64,000 nucleotides of DNA from assembly GCA_905331475.1 (NCBI GenBank), contig CAJNYU010002957.1:1-64000 (forward strand). Reading direction: 5' to 3'. This DNA is from Rotaria socialis (lineage: Eukaryota; Rotifera; Eurotatoria; Philodinida; Philodinidae). The position numbers and the translations under genes are program-made. Within the stretch, counting starts at the first letter, position 1, and each line of letters begins with the position of its first letter. Below the pieces are notes generated by a model, which did no database searches, had not been told where the DNA came from, and saw only the letters and a list, made by a program, of their open reading frames with translations. Below, piece by piece: positions 46,394 to 56,989 of this stretch.

Positions 46394-49189
46394 ATCTATC
46401 TTAAAATGATATAGCAAAAGATAAATTTATGATGAAGTTTTTTAATTTAGATACAGAAATGATACAGAAAGAAAGCATATATTCATTTATTTATCTGACA
46501 TCAGCTTCATCCAAGCAATGCGAATTTCTAGTCCATATTTTACTTATTCTATGTCAAAACGAGCTGTATAAGCCAACTATAGTTGTCAGTAGTTGTCAGA
46601 AAACTCTATTGTTTTTGATTCTGCCTACAACTAAAAGAAGCGTGTGAGTGTTAAAATACAAAGAATGGATACTACTGAGTGATATTGCGAGAACAACAGT
46701 TATTAAAAAGTTCAACAAAAATGATAAAGTTGATTTTACTGCCATTGTTTCCAATGAAACTATCTCAGATGCATGTCAAATTTTATGAAGTGAGAAATTG
46801 GCGTTCTAAAAGCAAAATCTCTATCTTATTAGTCAGCCTATCGTCTTTATTTTATTAGAAAATTGATACTATAATTTCGAATAGGTCAATAAAGGAATGT
46901 GTGATCATCATAAAAACAAAGTTCTGACATTCTTTTATTTACATTCGCACATAACATCGTTGGCATATATTTTGCTGCCGATGAGATTACAAGAGGAGAA
47001 TAATCAATTGAATCGAATATTATTTGAAAAATGAATATTTTTTAAGACAATGATTTTATTCATCTATTTTGCTTATCTTGAGAAAAACGTGAAATAGTTG
47101 GTAGTTCGTCAGAGATATACCGGTTGAAAAATACATCTCACTATAATATTGCTTAACTATTCTTTGAATTCTGCGTAAAGGTGATAGATTCACGATTAAA
47201 TGCCAGATCACAAGCTTATTGAATAGAGAATAGCACAGTTTTGAATGTATACCTGATCTACGTTGCAGTTAAAGCTAACAATGAAAAATAGACTCGATGA
47301 TCACAAGTCAAATAAATGTTTCCCACGATAGATTTGTTCGTTATTGCAGTCCGTCGTTTAAAAGAAACGTTTTAGATTGCTTCAATGATGGACGAAAACA
47401 TAGAAAATGAATATTTTTTAACAAAATCCAGTTCAAATATGTAATTTTCTTGCGAATAAACAAAACATATGACATGTCATATGTAAGATCATATTACTAA
47501 TGAATATTTTCAATCAAAATTATATTCATCTACTTGATTGGTTTCTTAATACTAGCTGTAATATTGTGACATGTTTTTGATTTCAATGATTGTGGAATAC
47601 TCAAAACGGCAAGTAAAATAATTCTTTTCATGAATTTTGCTCGGAAAGGAACACAAATTCGAAATCGACTGTATCATTTAAGCTCATCTAGCAAATGAAT
47701 GTATTTGACCATTGTCATATTCAACAATTTTTCGATTCTCGCCATAGAAGTTCAATAGTATGATCTGATGGAAAAGATCAACAGGCAAATAGACAGTCCT
47801 TATCATTCACTTATTCATCAATGGTTTACCCCTTCAATAAAAGTTTTGAGATAGATAATAGAATTGCGATTGTTCCACATAGGAACAATATCAACGACAA
47901 GTTTGTTCTATAGAGTCATGAAATTGAATCCTAAGATTTCGTATTTGGTATCAAATTGAAAGTCACATCAGATTTAAACAAACATGACGCGAGTTTGATT
48001 CGCTTTTCTTATCTACAGTAACTTGATGTCAATTCAGCATTTAGTTCATTGAAGATGATATGACAGATGTATAAGAATTTTCCAATGATTTTATTTTCAA
48101 TGTTCGTCATCAAAAATTCTAAGATCTGTAGAATCAACTACGAAAATATGACATAAAAAATGAATAAGCCAAATCTTTGGAATAATTTCGTCGACGAATT
48201 TCGTTTGCTGTGATACACACGGAATCTTCTATTCAGCTGATTACAGATCACATGCTAAATGGAGGATATTCAAAGTATTATAATTCGAATTTCGTATTCA
48301 TATCAGGTATGAATAGCTAAGTAAGACATTTTAGATGCAGAACATAGTTCACGAATAAAAAGTTACCAATGGAATTATTTATGTATGTCTGTGAATTTGA
48401 AAGTTAAAGTTGAATTAGATATTTAAAGAAAGGTCATATGGTAAATGAATGGTGTAAATCAGAACCGCTTTCAACTATTTCATTCACTATGATGGTATGT
48501 ATTTCGGTTGAGTTGCTACAATAAAAATTGAATGTCAAATGAATAAACTAAACGACATTTCCCAAAGTTTTCTTCGACAATTTTGGTTACTATGAATCAT
48601 GCGTGTTGCGTAAAATAGTTCGACAAGCATGACTTGCAATATATGAATTGCTGTTACATTTACGGCATGGTCGACCGCCAAAATTATTTTCGATTATTTC
48701 ATTGATCAGAAGGCAAATAGTTTGAGTTGATTCTCTTACGAAAGTTTTCGTCGTAAGAGAATGATTAAAACAAGAGTTTTATTGATTTATTTAGCTATTC
48801 AAAAAGCAAGATCTTCAGTTGATATATAGATGAGAGATCTTATCGGCGATGAATAACAATCAGGTGGTTGTTTTCGAGGAGACATTGCGCCAGCTCGATC
48901 GTCTTCTAAATGAAGAAGATCACTGATTTAAACTACTAATTAGGCACACAAAAGTTTTTCTGATCGACTAATCAGAGAAAATTCTCTCAACTAATTGAAG
49001 AAATTTTTGCATAGAAAAAGGAGACTAATGAGTACATGAATATAGATCTGGGCTGGTATCGATCATCATTAGGATTAATCATTTAGTCAATAGATTCAGG
49101 TGTTCTGAAGTCTTATGAAATTCAGTAGAAAAATCCCTTTTGGTTTATACTTGGATAGATTGACACTTAAAGATGCTTTTGCGACGAGT
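46394..49189. other. Gene-free stretch, 2.8 kb
   Basis: No open frame or RNA is recognised. Phrases such as AAAATGAATATTTTTTAA recur at about 47030 and 47405, hinting at old repeats. A hairpin ATTCTCTTACG..CGTAAGAGAAT lies near 48732-48765. It contains the 5' flank of SZT2. Confidence 0.4.
46399..46412 (-). promoter_or_regulatory. Candidate SL trans-splice acceptor of SZT2
   Basis: On the minus strand ATATCATTTTAAG precedes ATAGAT and the ATG. It supports the start at MPAPFH, not the upstream in-frame ATG at 46417. Confidence 0.45.
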
Positions 49190-49843
49190 TCACAAATCCA
49201 AAATCTTAGATTTGATCAAATATTGAAAACATTCGTTCAATAATTCGTTGATCATCATACCTCTTTCTTGTTGTTGTCGCTGGTTGATTCCAGCATAAGT
49301 AGATTTTTCTTCCACATAAAGAAGTTGACTCCAAATAATCCGATCGCTTGGTTCCGTATGCAATTCAATCGATACCGGTTTCAACAATTGTTTCAATTCG
49401 TGATTAAACTGATGCATTAAATATTTCAAACGTGTGATATCAGGTTCCACATAATTCTCTGTTTGCTTTAAATGAATCAAGTCTTGTGAGAATCTCTTGA
49501 AATCATTAGTTAGTTTGACTCGTTTCGAATTTAATAATTGAGAAACTTGTTCACGGCAATGTTCAGATACTCGACAAATTTTCTCAATCATCGTTCTCTG
49601 CCATTGATCGATTTGTTCAAAAAGTGGATTGTATGGATCTGCATGTTGAACTGCTTTATGTATTTTTTCCTGAAGCTCGTTACGATCTTCAATAACTGCA
49701 TCCATTTCACTAAACAACATCTTTCGATGACTTTTGAAATCTTTCGTACAAAAATAGACTCCACATCCCGTACAAAAACTTGTTCCAAGTTCTTTTTGAC
49801 ATACGGAGCATGTATTTGATGTTCTTGTCATTGCTAAAGACAT
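49190..49843 (-). CDS. B-box zinc-finger and coiled-coil protein (TRIM-like)
   Basis: A single 217-residue frame. Residues 12-42 (CSVCQKELGTSFCTGCGVYFCTKDFKSHRK) form a B-box-like zinc site, C-x2-C-x7-C-x2-C-x4-C-x2-D-x3-H. Helical, coiled-coil-like sequence follows (about 45-150). There is no RING before it and no NHL, B30.2 or filamin domain after it. The absence of a RING argues against own ubiquitin ligase activity. Such B-box plus coiled-coil proteins are numerous in bdelloids, as I recall. The partner or target is unknown. It is intronless as read; the second Met (residue 5) is an alternative start. Confidence 0.75.
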   Translation of the reverse strand: MSLAMTRTSNTCSVCQKELGTSFCTGCGVYFCTKDFKSHRKMLFSEMDAVIEDRNELQEKIHKAVQHADPYNPLFEQIDQWQRTMIEKICRVSEHCREQVSQLLNSKRVKLTNDFKRFSQDLIHLKQTENYVEPDITRLKYLMHQFNHELKQLLKPVSIELHTEPSDRIIWSQLLYVEEKSTYAGINQRQQQERGMMINELLNECFQYLIKSKILDL

Positions 49844-51381
49844 AGCACAATACAGTTCTAGTCATATTATAAATTACAGCTCAAAATAACTCTATAATCC
49901 ATGATATGTTAATTGATTTGCTTACCAATCGATAAATAATGTCAAGAAAAAAAAATGCATTAATGATCGCAACAGAACTTATTTTCTTACGAAATTTACA
50001 AATTAAAAGCAGTACTCTACACTTAAAACACAAACCCATGTAGAATCTCAAATATTTAGTTCTTACCTATTTTGATAATTCGAAGATGAAAGTGCCTTAC
50101 TTTTATTTTCACTTATTGAAACTAAAAAAAACGACCGCTAGATTCGCTTTTGTTATTTTAATAATAAAATCGATAAGAGAAAACAGAAGCGTACTTCGAA
50201 TTTTTTCTTTCTTTCACAATACTTACACTAATGATAAAATGCAGCATGTGACGGCGCTTGTTTGGTTGCCCACTACATAGAAGCACACATGCCTTTGCAG
50301 ATGAACAACAACATGTAATTGGTAGGTTAGAAACTTACCATGAGAATATTGTAATATTAGCCGACTGGTAGCAAATTATTAAAACAGAAGCCTTCAATTG
50401 AATCAATACACGAAGTGCTTCTGATCCTTCGATGATAGACAAACTGACTTCTAGTAAATCAAAATTCAAACGAAGTAACTAGACAAACATCAACTATTTT
50501 TATCTTCTAAATAGATTTTAAATCTAAATATTTTCGTTCATGATAGAAAGAAAAATAACTATGATTTATCATAACTATCTGTACTTGAAATGGATGACTG
50601 CTTCTTTTTTATATAGCCACGAGTGCTGAAATGTAAATCTGTAGTCTGTATTAGACTGCATATAAATCCTATATCATTCTTAATGAATTTTTTTCTTTCG
50701 TTCTCGCTTTACTAGTTCATCTAAATATTGACTCTAACCTGTCTCTAATACACTTATAGACCAAAACTTGATTATTTTTCTTTAAAAATATATCTATTGT
50801 TGTGTACATAATTCAGTAACTTCAGTTATTTACGTTTTACTACAATATGGTTTGTGACGTTGATAGAAGCATGCAATAACAAGTGGCATACCGTCGAAAA
50901 ATGCTGCAAAGAGTCTCGACCTAAGATGATCTCTATGTATGTGCTGTCGACAAATTCAGTGAGAAGTTGAAAAATCATTACGGATAAAAACCTTCTAGAC
51001 TATTAGAGAAAAGGCCGATGAAATGCTATCGTAGGATTCTCACAATCGATAGCTGTATGAAGAATTCAATAACTACAAACAATTCTCAACTCGATCTCTT
51101 ATTCTGTGGGAGTTTTCCACTAGAGTATAATTGAAACTAAAATTTGGTGAAGTTCTCTAATCGAATCAGAAGAAAAAGGAAAACTAGCTCGTCTTCGTTG
51201 GTTCGTTCGTTCGTTCCTTTCTCCTTTTATCTCTTCGTCTAGAAACGAAAGCGATGATTCATAAGTCACTGAACGAACTAATCGTGTGCCATTCTTTTCT
51301 CTCACTTTCTATTGCACAGTTGTTCTTTGTTGGATCGAAATCAAATCTTTTTCAATCTAATAATATTCTTATCCAAATATC
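49844..51381. other. Intergenic, 1.5 kb
   Basis: Between divergent B-box and HAUS8-like genes. No open frame with gene character. A TTCG-repeat run (TTGGTTCGTTCGTTCGTTCC, about 51198) is visible. It presumably contains both promoters. Confidence 0.4.
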
Positions 51382-52908
51382 ATGCATGCTAGTCAGAAAT
51401 TCCAAGGTGCTAAACCACCTCGGTAAGAATTCGATTATGTATACTGAAAACTTCATTTTAACCCATGTTTATTCAGTATTCCAACTCGCTCTGGTGTCGT
51501 TCAACAACCAACACAAGTTGTACCGGTGAAACGATTGGCAAATAATACACCGGTATCAAAAGCAAGAGCTTCAACTATGGTTAAATCGCAATGTTAGTTT
51601 TTTTTTCTTTTCGCCTGGATTGTATTAACATTTTTCTATTTAAGCTGCATACAACATACCGAGATCATCTACTGTAGCGATCGCTGCTGCTGCTCCTGTT
51701 GTTTCACAAATGAAAAAAGTTTGTTATTAACAATAATTCAAATGGACACAAATTTATTTTGTGTCTATTTTTTCAAGTCTATTAGCGAACAAGATCTTGT
51801 CAATGTTGTTCCTCGAGCACAAAAATCTCGATTTGGCTTTGTTAAGAAACCTGCTGAATTAGCTGGTAGGACTAAAACTTTCGAACATTTTTTTTCTATT
51901 GTAGACGTACTTTATTTTTTAGCTGTTCGAGAAGATCTACAACATACATCACCAGCAAAACCTTTTGCTTCATCACGTATTAGCGGTGCTTGGAAAAAAG
52001 TTTCTTATTTATGATTTAAGCCAATGAACGTATTAAATTTATTCTATAAACATTTTTAGAATGGTGATGATCTGGTTGATGAACGTGATCGACGTGAACT
52101 TATTCTTGCTCAAAATGAACTTCTACAAATAGCATTTACCAATCAGTTATTTAATGAAATCGTGCTATCCAACCGACAAATGCAAACAGTAAGAAATAAT
52201 AGTTCAAAAAGAAAACGAGTACTTCAAGATCTGTTTAGGCTCGTTTTGGTAAATTACATCGTGCTGCATATCGAATAATTAATGATATTAATAGTTTACA
52301 AGAAACAAGAAAAAAATCTGTTGTAGATAAAATTGTTGGAAATATTATTAAAACATTAGTAAAAAGTTCAACTCTTTTTTCCTATTGATTGTTTATGAAA
52401 TCGAACTTTTTTGTTTACTAGGGTGATACACTAAAGAAAATTGTTCGTTTATTTAATGATTACGATCAAAAACAGCAAACCCTTGATGTTTGTCTTTCGA
52501 ATAAACTCGATCGACTCAATATTCAATCAGTAGTGAACGATGTATCAGATGAAAATAAAGGTAAGTACTCATGTTTTAAATGAAATAAGACAAGAAATAG
52601 TTTGTTGTATATTTATAGAAAATTGGAATCAAACATGTGATCGTATTATTGAATTGATTGAAGCAAATGAGCTAGCAGAAATGAATACGATGGACTTACA
52701 AACATATTCAAAATTAATTACTGAACTTGATTCAGCAATTGATTCTTATAAACATACAATTTCAAAGTAATAATTTTGCTTATCATCGATGAAAGCTTTC
52801 TTTTTCTTTTAATTTCATAGTCATAAACATGTGGTATCCGCAAGCGAAAAAGCTATGTTACAAGTATGTGTTCGTCTTATTGATCAATATAACAAAAACA
52901 AGAAATGA
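51382..52908 (+). CDS. HAUS8-like augmin subunit candidate (basic tail plus coiled coil)
   Basis: About nine exons, the first at 51382-51422 (MHASQKFQGAKPPR), joined by short introns; the stop is at 52906-52908. The N-terminal third is basic, Ser/Pro-rich and disordered (RIPTRSGVVQQP, VKRLANNTPVSKARAS). The rest is helical coiled coil: RRELILAQNELLQIAFTNQLFNEIVLSNRQMQ, FGKLHRAAYRIINDINSLQETRKK, LIELIEANELAEMNTMDLQTYSKLITELD and SASEKAMLQVCVRLIDQYN. This order is that of HAUS8/Hice1, whose basic tail anchors augmin on microtubules in the spindle. The similarity is architectural with weak sequence support. A different coiled-coil, microtubule-related protein remains possible. Confidence 0.55.
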
Positions 52909-53375
52909 AAATTATTATTAATGAATTCTGAACATTTGATAGACTTTTTTCTCTTGAATATAATAAAATTGTGACGTAGTTTCTTAATAAACAAAAGTTT
53001 TTTGTCAAACAATTCTTTTTCAAAATAAAGCTATCTGCATCTGAAAATTTATCCTTTCATTCATGATATTACTACAAATTGTATTTTTAATTAAGCGGAA
53101 ATATTTGCTTAAATCAATCCGATATTAATAAAAATTGAAATGATTTGTGAAGTAGCGACCTCTATATAGGAAAGTCATTTCAATGAAATGAAAATTTTCG
53201 TTTATGCTAACAATATTGTAACATTTAATGGATATTTTGATAAATGAGCTCGAAATAAAACGTCAGATTTTATGTTTACTTATACAATGTATTTCGAAGA
53301 GGAATTCATAATTATTGGAATTCGTCCATCTACACCTATACAGATTCGCTGTGTATTATTTTCATTTTTTGCTTC
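52909..53375 (+). other. Intergenic upstream of ZNF511
   Basis: 467 bp, AT-rich, nothing recognised. Open frame 53272-53646 overlaps ZNF511 in another frame and is a shadow. Confidence 0.45.
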
Positions 53376-53891
53376 ATGGACATCGATAATAATAATACAT
53401 CAAAACGATTTCGGTCAGACAATTCTACTATTAATAGTTCGTCTACTTTGTTTGACGATCTATTTTCATGTCCTTTTTGTACATTTAATACCCATTCTCA
53501 AGTTGATTTTGAATTTCATAATCACATTCACCATCAACATTTATGTTCACAATGTTTACATATATTTCCTAGTTATTTTCTTATGGATATTCATATGGAT
53601 GAAGCACATAATAGTTATTCCAAAGTTCGATCATATCGTTGTCTGATTGAATCATGCGCAAAAGTATTTCCTAATATCGAACAACGTTTACAACATTTAA
53701 ATGAAGAACATGATACCAAAAATCGTCATTTAAATGACATTTTTATTTTATTTTCAAGTTCACCAACAAATGAAATTAAATCTAAAGAACAAGATAATAA
53801 ATTTGGTTGTGATAGTCAAAAAACATTTATACGTAATTCACGTTTACGACCACGACAATTTACTGATATGCATTGGGATGGTGATGAATAA
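53376..53891 (+). CDS. ZNF511: ZNF511-like C2H2 zinc-finger protein
   Basis: A single 171-residue exon. Three C2H2-type sites follow in order: FSCPFCTFNTHSQVDFEFHNHIHH; LCSQCLHIFPSYFLMDIHMDEAH; and YRCLIESCAKVFPNIEQRLQHLNEEH, whose C-x4-C spacing matches animal ZNF511. Between fingers 2 and 3 there is the family's SYSKVRSY-type link. The C-terminal RPRQFTDMHWDGDE is short and acidic. ZNF511 is a small, poorly characterised nuclear protein. An AATAAA overlaps the stop codon (about 53890), and the next gene's acceptor lies only 35 nt further on, so the two may be co-transcribed. Confidence 0.85.
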   Translation: MDIDNNNTSKRFRSDNSTINSSSTLFDDLFSCPFCTFNTHSQVDFEFHNHIHHQHLCSQCLHIFPSYFLMDIHMDEAHNSYSKVRSYRCLIESCAKVFPNIEQRLQHLNEEHDTKNRHLNDIFILFSSSPTNEIKSKEQDNKFGCDSQKTFIRNSRLRPRQFTDMHWDGDE

Positions 53892-53913
53892 TAAAAAATT
53901 TATTTTATTTTTC

Positions 53914-53926
53914 TAGATTTTTAAAC
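53914..53926 (+). promoter_or_regulatory. Candidate SL trans-splice acceptor of RPS12
   Basis: TTTTATTTTTCTAG ends at 53926, 35 nt after the ZNF511 stop and 15 nt before the RPS12 ATG. It is a strong pyrimidine-rich 3' splice site with no upstream RPS12 exon. Confidence 0.6.
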
Positions 53927-53941
53927 GTCATCAATATCATC

Positions 53942-54417
53942 ATGTCGGACACCGAGATGGACGAGACGCCACGCGCCTCGGATGAAGTCGACTTGAACAA
54001 GTCGTTACAAGAAGTACTTAAATCAGCTGCACGCAATGATGGTCTTGCACGAGGTTTACGAGGTATAGAAAATTATTTTTCCTGTTCGTTACATAAAAAT
54101 GTTGTTTCTGCTTTTAAGAATCGGTCAAAGCTTTAGATCGACGTGAAGCTCATCTTTGTGTATTAGCGTCAAATTGTGACGAACCGAACTATGTTAAATT
54201 AATTGAAGCATTATGTGCTGAACATAATATCAATTTGTTGCGTGTTGACGACAATAAAAAATTAGGTGAATGGGCTGGTTTATGCAAACTAGACAAAGAT
54301 GGCAAAGCACGAAAAGTTGTTCGTTGCAGTTGCTGTGTTGTTCGTGATTTCGGTGATGAAACACAAGCTCATGATCAATTATTGGAATTCATGAAGAAAA
54401 ACAAACAACAAGCATAG
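53942..54417 (+). CDS. RPS12: Ribosomal protein eS12
   Basis: Exons 53942-54062 and 54119-54417 (56-nt intron, phase 1) give 139 residues; animal eS12 is about 132. After an acidic N-terminus ([20 protein letters not shown]), the conserved blocks are [57 protein letters not shown] and [40 protein letters not shown]. It is a small-subunit protein of the L7Ae fold, at the beak of the 40S subunit. Its first codons are GC-rich (GACACCGAGATGGACGAGAC), typical of highly expressed genes. Identity is certain. Confidence 0.98.
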
Positions 54418-55527
54418 AATTTCATAAATCATATATGCTGTTTTGTTTTTTGAACTGGTTTATTTAACTACCAGTTGATATTTGACATCAATAAAATAAA
54501 AAGAAGAAAAATCTTGAACGAAATTTCCAAGACTCATATAAAGCCAAGTCAACTATGAATCTTTCTCGATCGATAGAGAGATACAAAACGATATGTATGA
54601 AATATTTTTGATTGAACGATTAATTGCACTAAAATAGCTAAAAAATATGAAAAGATTTTTCCAACGAGACATCAAATTCGACTGACGAGTTATTCTATTT
54701 TCGAATAGAGGCATTCAATATTCTCAACGTTCAACACACTGATCCTTTGTGAGAAAATAAGAACGATACCTTTATTACTTATACTTTCGAATCATTGTTT
54801 CATAATACTCATGACAGAATAGAATTGAAATTAATGTAAATTCAATGAAAAAAACTTTACAAAAACGGTTCTCATATTCGTATAACTTCGATAGATGATT
54901 CTCTTCTTGTCATTGTCTATTGCCATGACAAACTTCTCACTAAATCATTTCTAAATCAAACCTGAATGCTATTAAATAAATTGTAGCATGAAATATAAGA
55001 TTTTCTCTACATTGAAAAAAAATTTGAATAGATCATCGTAGGAAACATCAATCAAATTAGTGGATATGAAAAAATATTTATTATCCGATATACACTCATG
55101 TAGTTAAATATATTCTTATCACATGAGTTACATTTAATAGAAATCAAGTGATTTCATTAAATGTCAAATCTTTGGAATAATTCGAAAGTTATTCAGAATA
55201 TTCGAACACAATCAGATAAAATGTACTCAATGAAACAATTTTCTCCACTATGATAAAACAAATATCATTGAAACCAACATGACTGGATCGTTGTTGCATG
55301 CCTATTACAAATCAAAAATGATTTCGCTGGTTTTTTAATTTCTCACACGAATATCGTGTGAAGCTCAAAAACTAGAAACTAAAATTTAAATCACAAAAGC
55401 AAAAACTAGAAACTAAAATTTAAATCACAAAAGCAAAAACAAGTAAAAAATACCAAAGGAAAAAAAATGCAACAACACTAATAGAGATACGGAAAAAATA
55501 ATAGAGACCATTGATACTCAAGTTCTA
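54418..55527. other. Convergent intergenic, 1.1 kb
   Basis: Between RPS12 and HMBS 3' ends. AATAAAATAAAA near 54490 is a likely RPS12 poly(A) signal. A perfect hairpin TCACACGA-ATA-TCGTGTGA lies at 55342-55360. No gene. Confidence 0.5.
55367..55434. repeat. Perfect 34-bp tandem duplication
   Basis: AAAAACTAGAAACTAAAATT + TAAATCACAAAAGC occurs twice in direct succession, 6-25 bp after a perfect 8-bp hairpin. Being perfect, it is a recent event. Confidence 0.95.
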
Positions 55528-56989
55528 CTAACTGGAAATAGTAGTCACTCGTTGCTGAATTTCTTCTAATATACTATCAGCGCCCATTTGCATGAGTTTA
55601 ACAGCAAGATTTGTTCCACATAATTCTGCATTTTCTAATATTGTTTCATTTATATTCACACCACATACATGAGCGTAATGACGCAGTAATGGTGCAACTT
55701 CTGTTGTTGTGGTTTCTGTCGATGTGACGGATAGTGGAATAGAAGATGAAGGATTGAAAATACGTATAGAATCTATATCTGATTTATTGTGTGATTGGTT
55801 GGAATTCATTGGATTTGAAGATCCATCTATTGGTGGTGTATCGTCATCCAGTGATAAAAAATCATTGTCCGTACTTGAAACAAATAATGATGAACCACCT
55901 TTTGTTATTACCATTGGTTTAGTTAGGTCAAGATTTTCAACACGATCTTTAACAAAACGTGAACCATCAAGATTCAGTAAAACACCATCAATTTTTAATT
56001 CTTTTTCATTGTATACTGTGCATACAGCATTAGGTATACTGCAACCACCACCAACTAGAAATAAAATGCAATACATGAATATAAAAGTCAGACAATTAGT
56101 CTTTAGGAGAAAAAGTTCTTAAAGAATGTTCTTTGCTGGGTGAGGGGACTTCTTTAATTTATTATTTTGATTCAATGAAACCTACTTCGTTTGAGAAAAG
56201 CTCGTTCTGCAACACAACAAACAACTGTTGGCTCATGATTGAGTACTGATAACATGCGAATCGTATCAGTATCATTGTGTCGACATTCAATTCCTAAAGC
56301 TCCTTGTCCAATAGCATAAAGAACTCGGTCAGGTTCAATTATTTCACTTATTCTATTCGTCCATTTTAAACGTTGTAAACCGGCAACAGCTGCAATCATA
56401 GCATCATATCCAAGTTCTCGGTTATTTAATTTTTCCCAGCGCGTATTCATATTTCCACGTATATTTTTATACTCAAATTGCGGATAATTTAATTTCAATT
56501 GTGCAATACGACGTGTTGAACTCGTGCCAATAACGCTGCCATGTGGTAGTTCATTTAAAGATGTTTTATTGTGCCATGGTGCAATAACAACAGCATCGCG
56601 TGGGTCGGCGCGCTCAAGTATTGCACCGATCACCATATTCGGTGGTAAAACAGTTGATGGAACATCTTTCAATGAATGAACAACAAAGTCAATAGTGTTT
56701 TTGTTAAGTTCAACTTCAAGTTCTTTTGTAAATAAACCCTTATCACCAATATGTGCGAGTGGATCTAATAGATTTTTATCTCCGATTGTTTTGATTTTAA
56801 TGACTTCATATTGAATACTTGGATAGAATTTATGAAGTTGTTCAATAACACTAGAATAAAAAAATAGTCCAACCATAGAATCAAAAAACACAAAAAAACC
56901 TATCACATTTACCTGTCAGTTTGAACGAGTGCTAATTCACTTTGTCGAGTGCCTATTCTATAGTTGGATCTCAATGGCACGTACTGCAT
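55528..56989 (-). CDS. HMBS: Hydroxymethylbilane synthase (porphobilinogen deaminase)
   Basis: Exons 56913-56989, 56186-56850 and 55528-56054, in phase, give 422 residues (human about 361). Motifs: RIGTRQSELALVQTD; the catalytic Asp in DFVVHSLKDVPS; RGNMNTRWEKL; GQGALGIECR; and GGGCSIP with the Cys (about residue 252) that carries the dipyrromethane cofactor. It polymerises four porphobilinogens to hydroxymethylbilane in haem synthesis, in the cytosol. The extra length is a ~60-residue Ser/Asp-rich insert in the C-terminal domain (SSTDNDFLSLDDDTPPIDGS to SSSIPLSVTSTETTTTE), likely a surface loop. The start Met is tentative: the ATG lies within ATTATGCAG, which could itself be an acceptor for an upstream leader exon ending at a GTAAAT donor near 57025. 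Confidence 0.95.

Noticed and set aside
46394..46417. Upstream in-frame ATG for SZT2 at 46417 (MLYHFKID)
   Set aside because: It lies before a likely SL acceptor at 46400; the downstream ATG at 46393 fits better.
48730..48766. Hairpin ATTCTCTTACG..CGTAAGAGAAT as a terminator or microRNA
   Set aside because: The stem is too short for a microRNA precursor, and hairpin terminators are not expected for eukaryotic protein genes.
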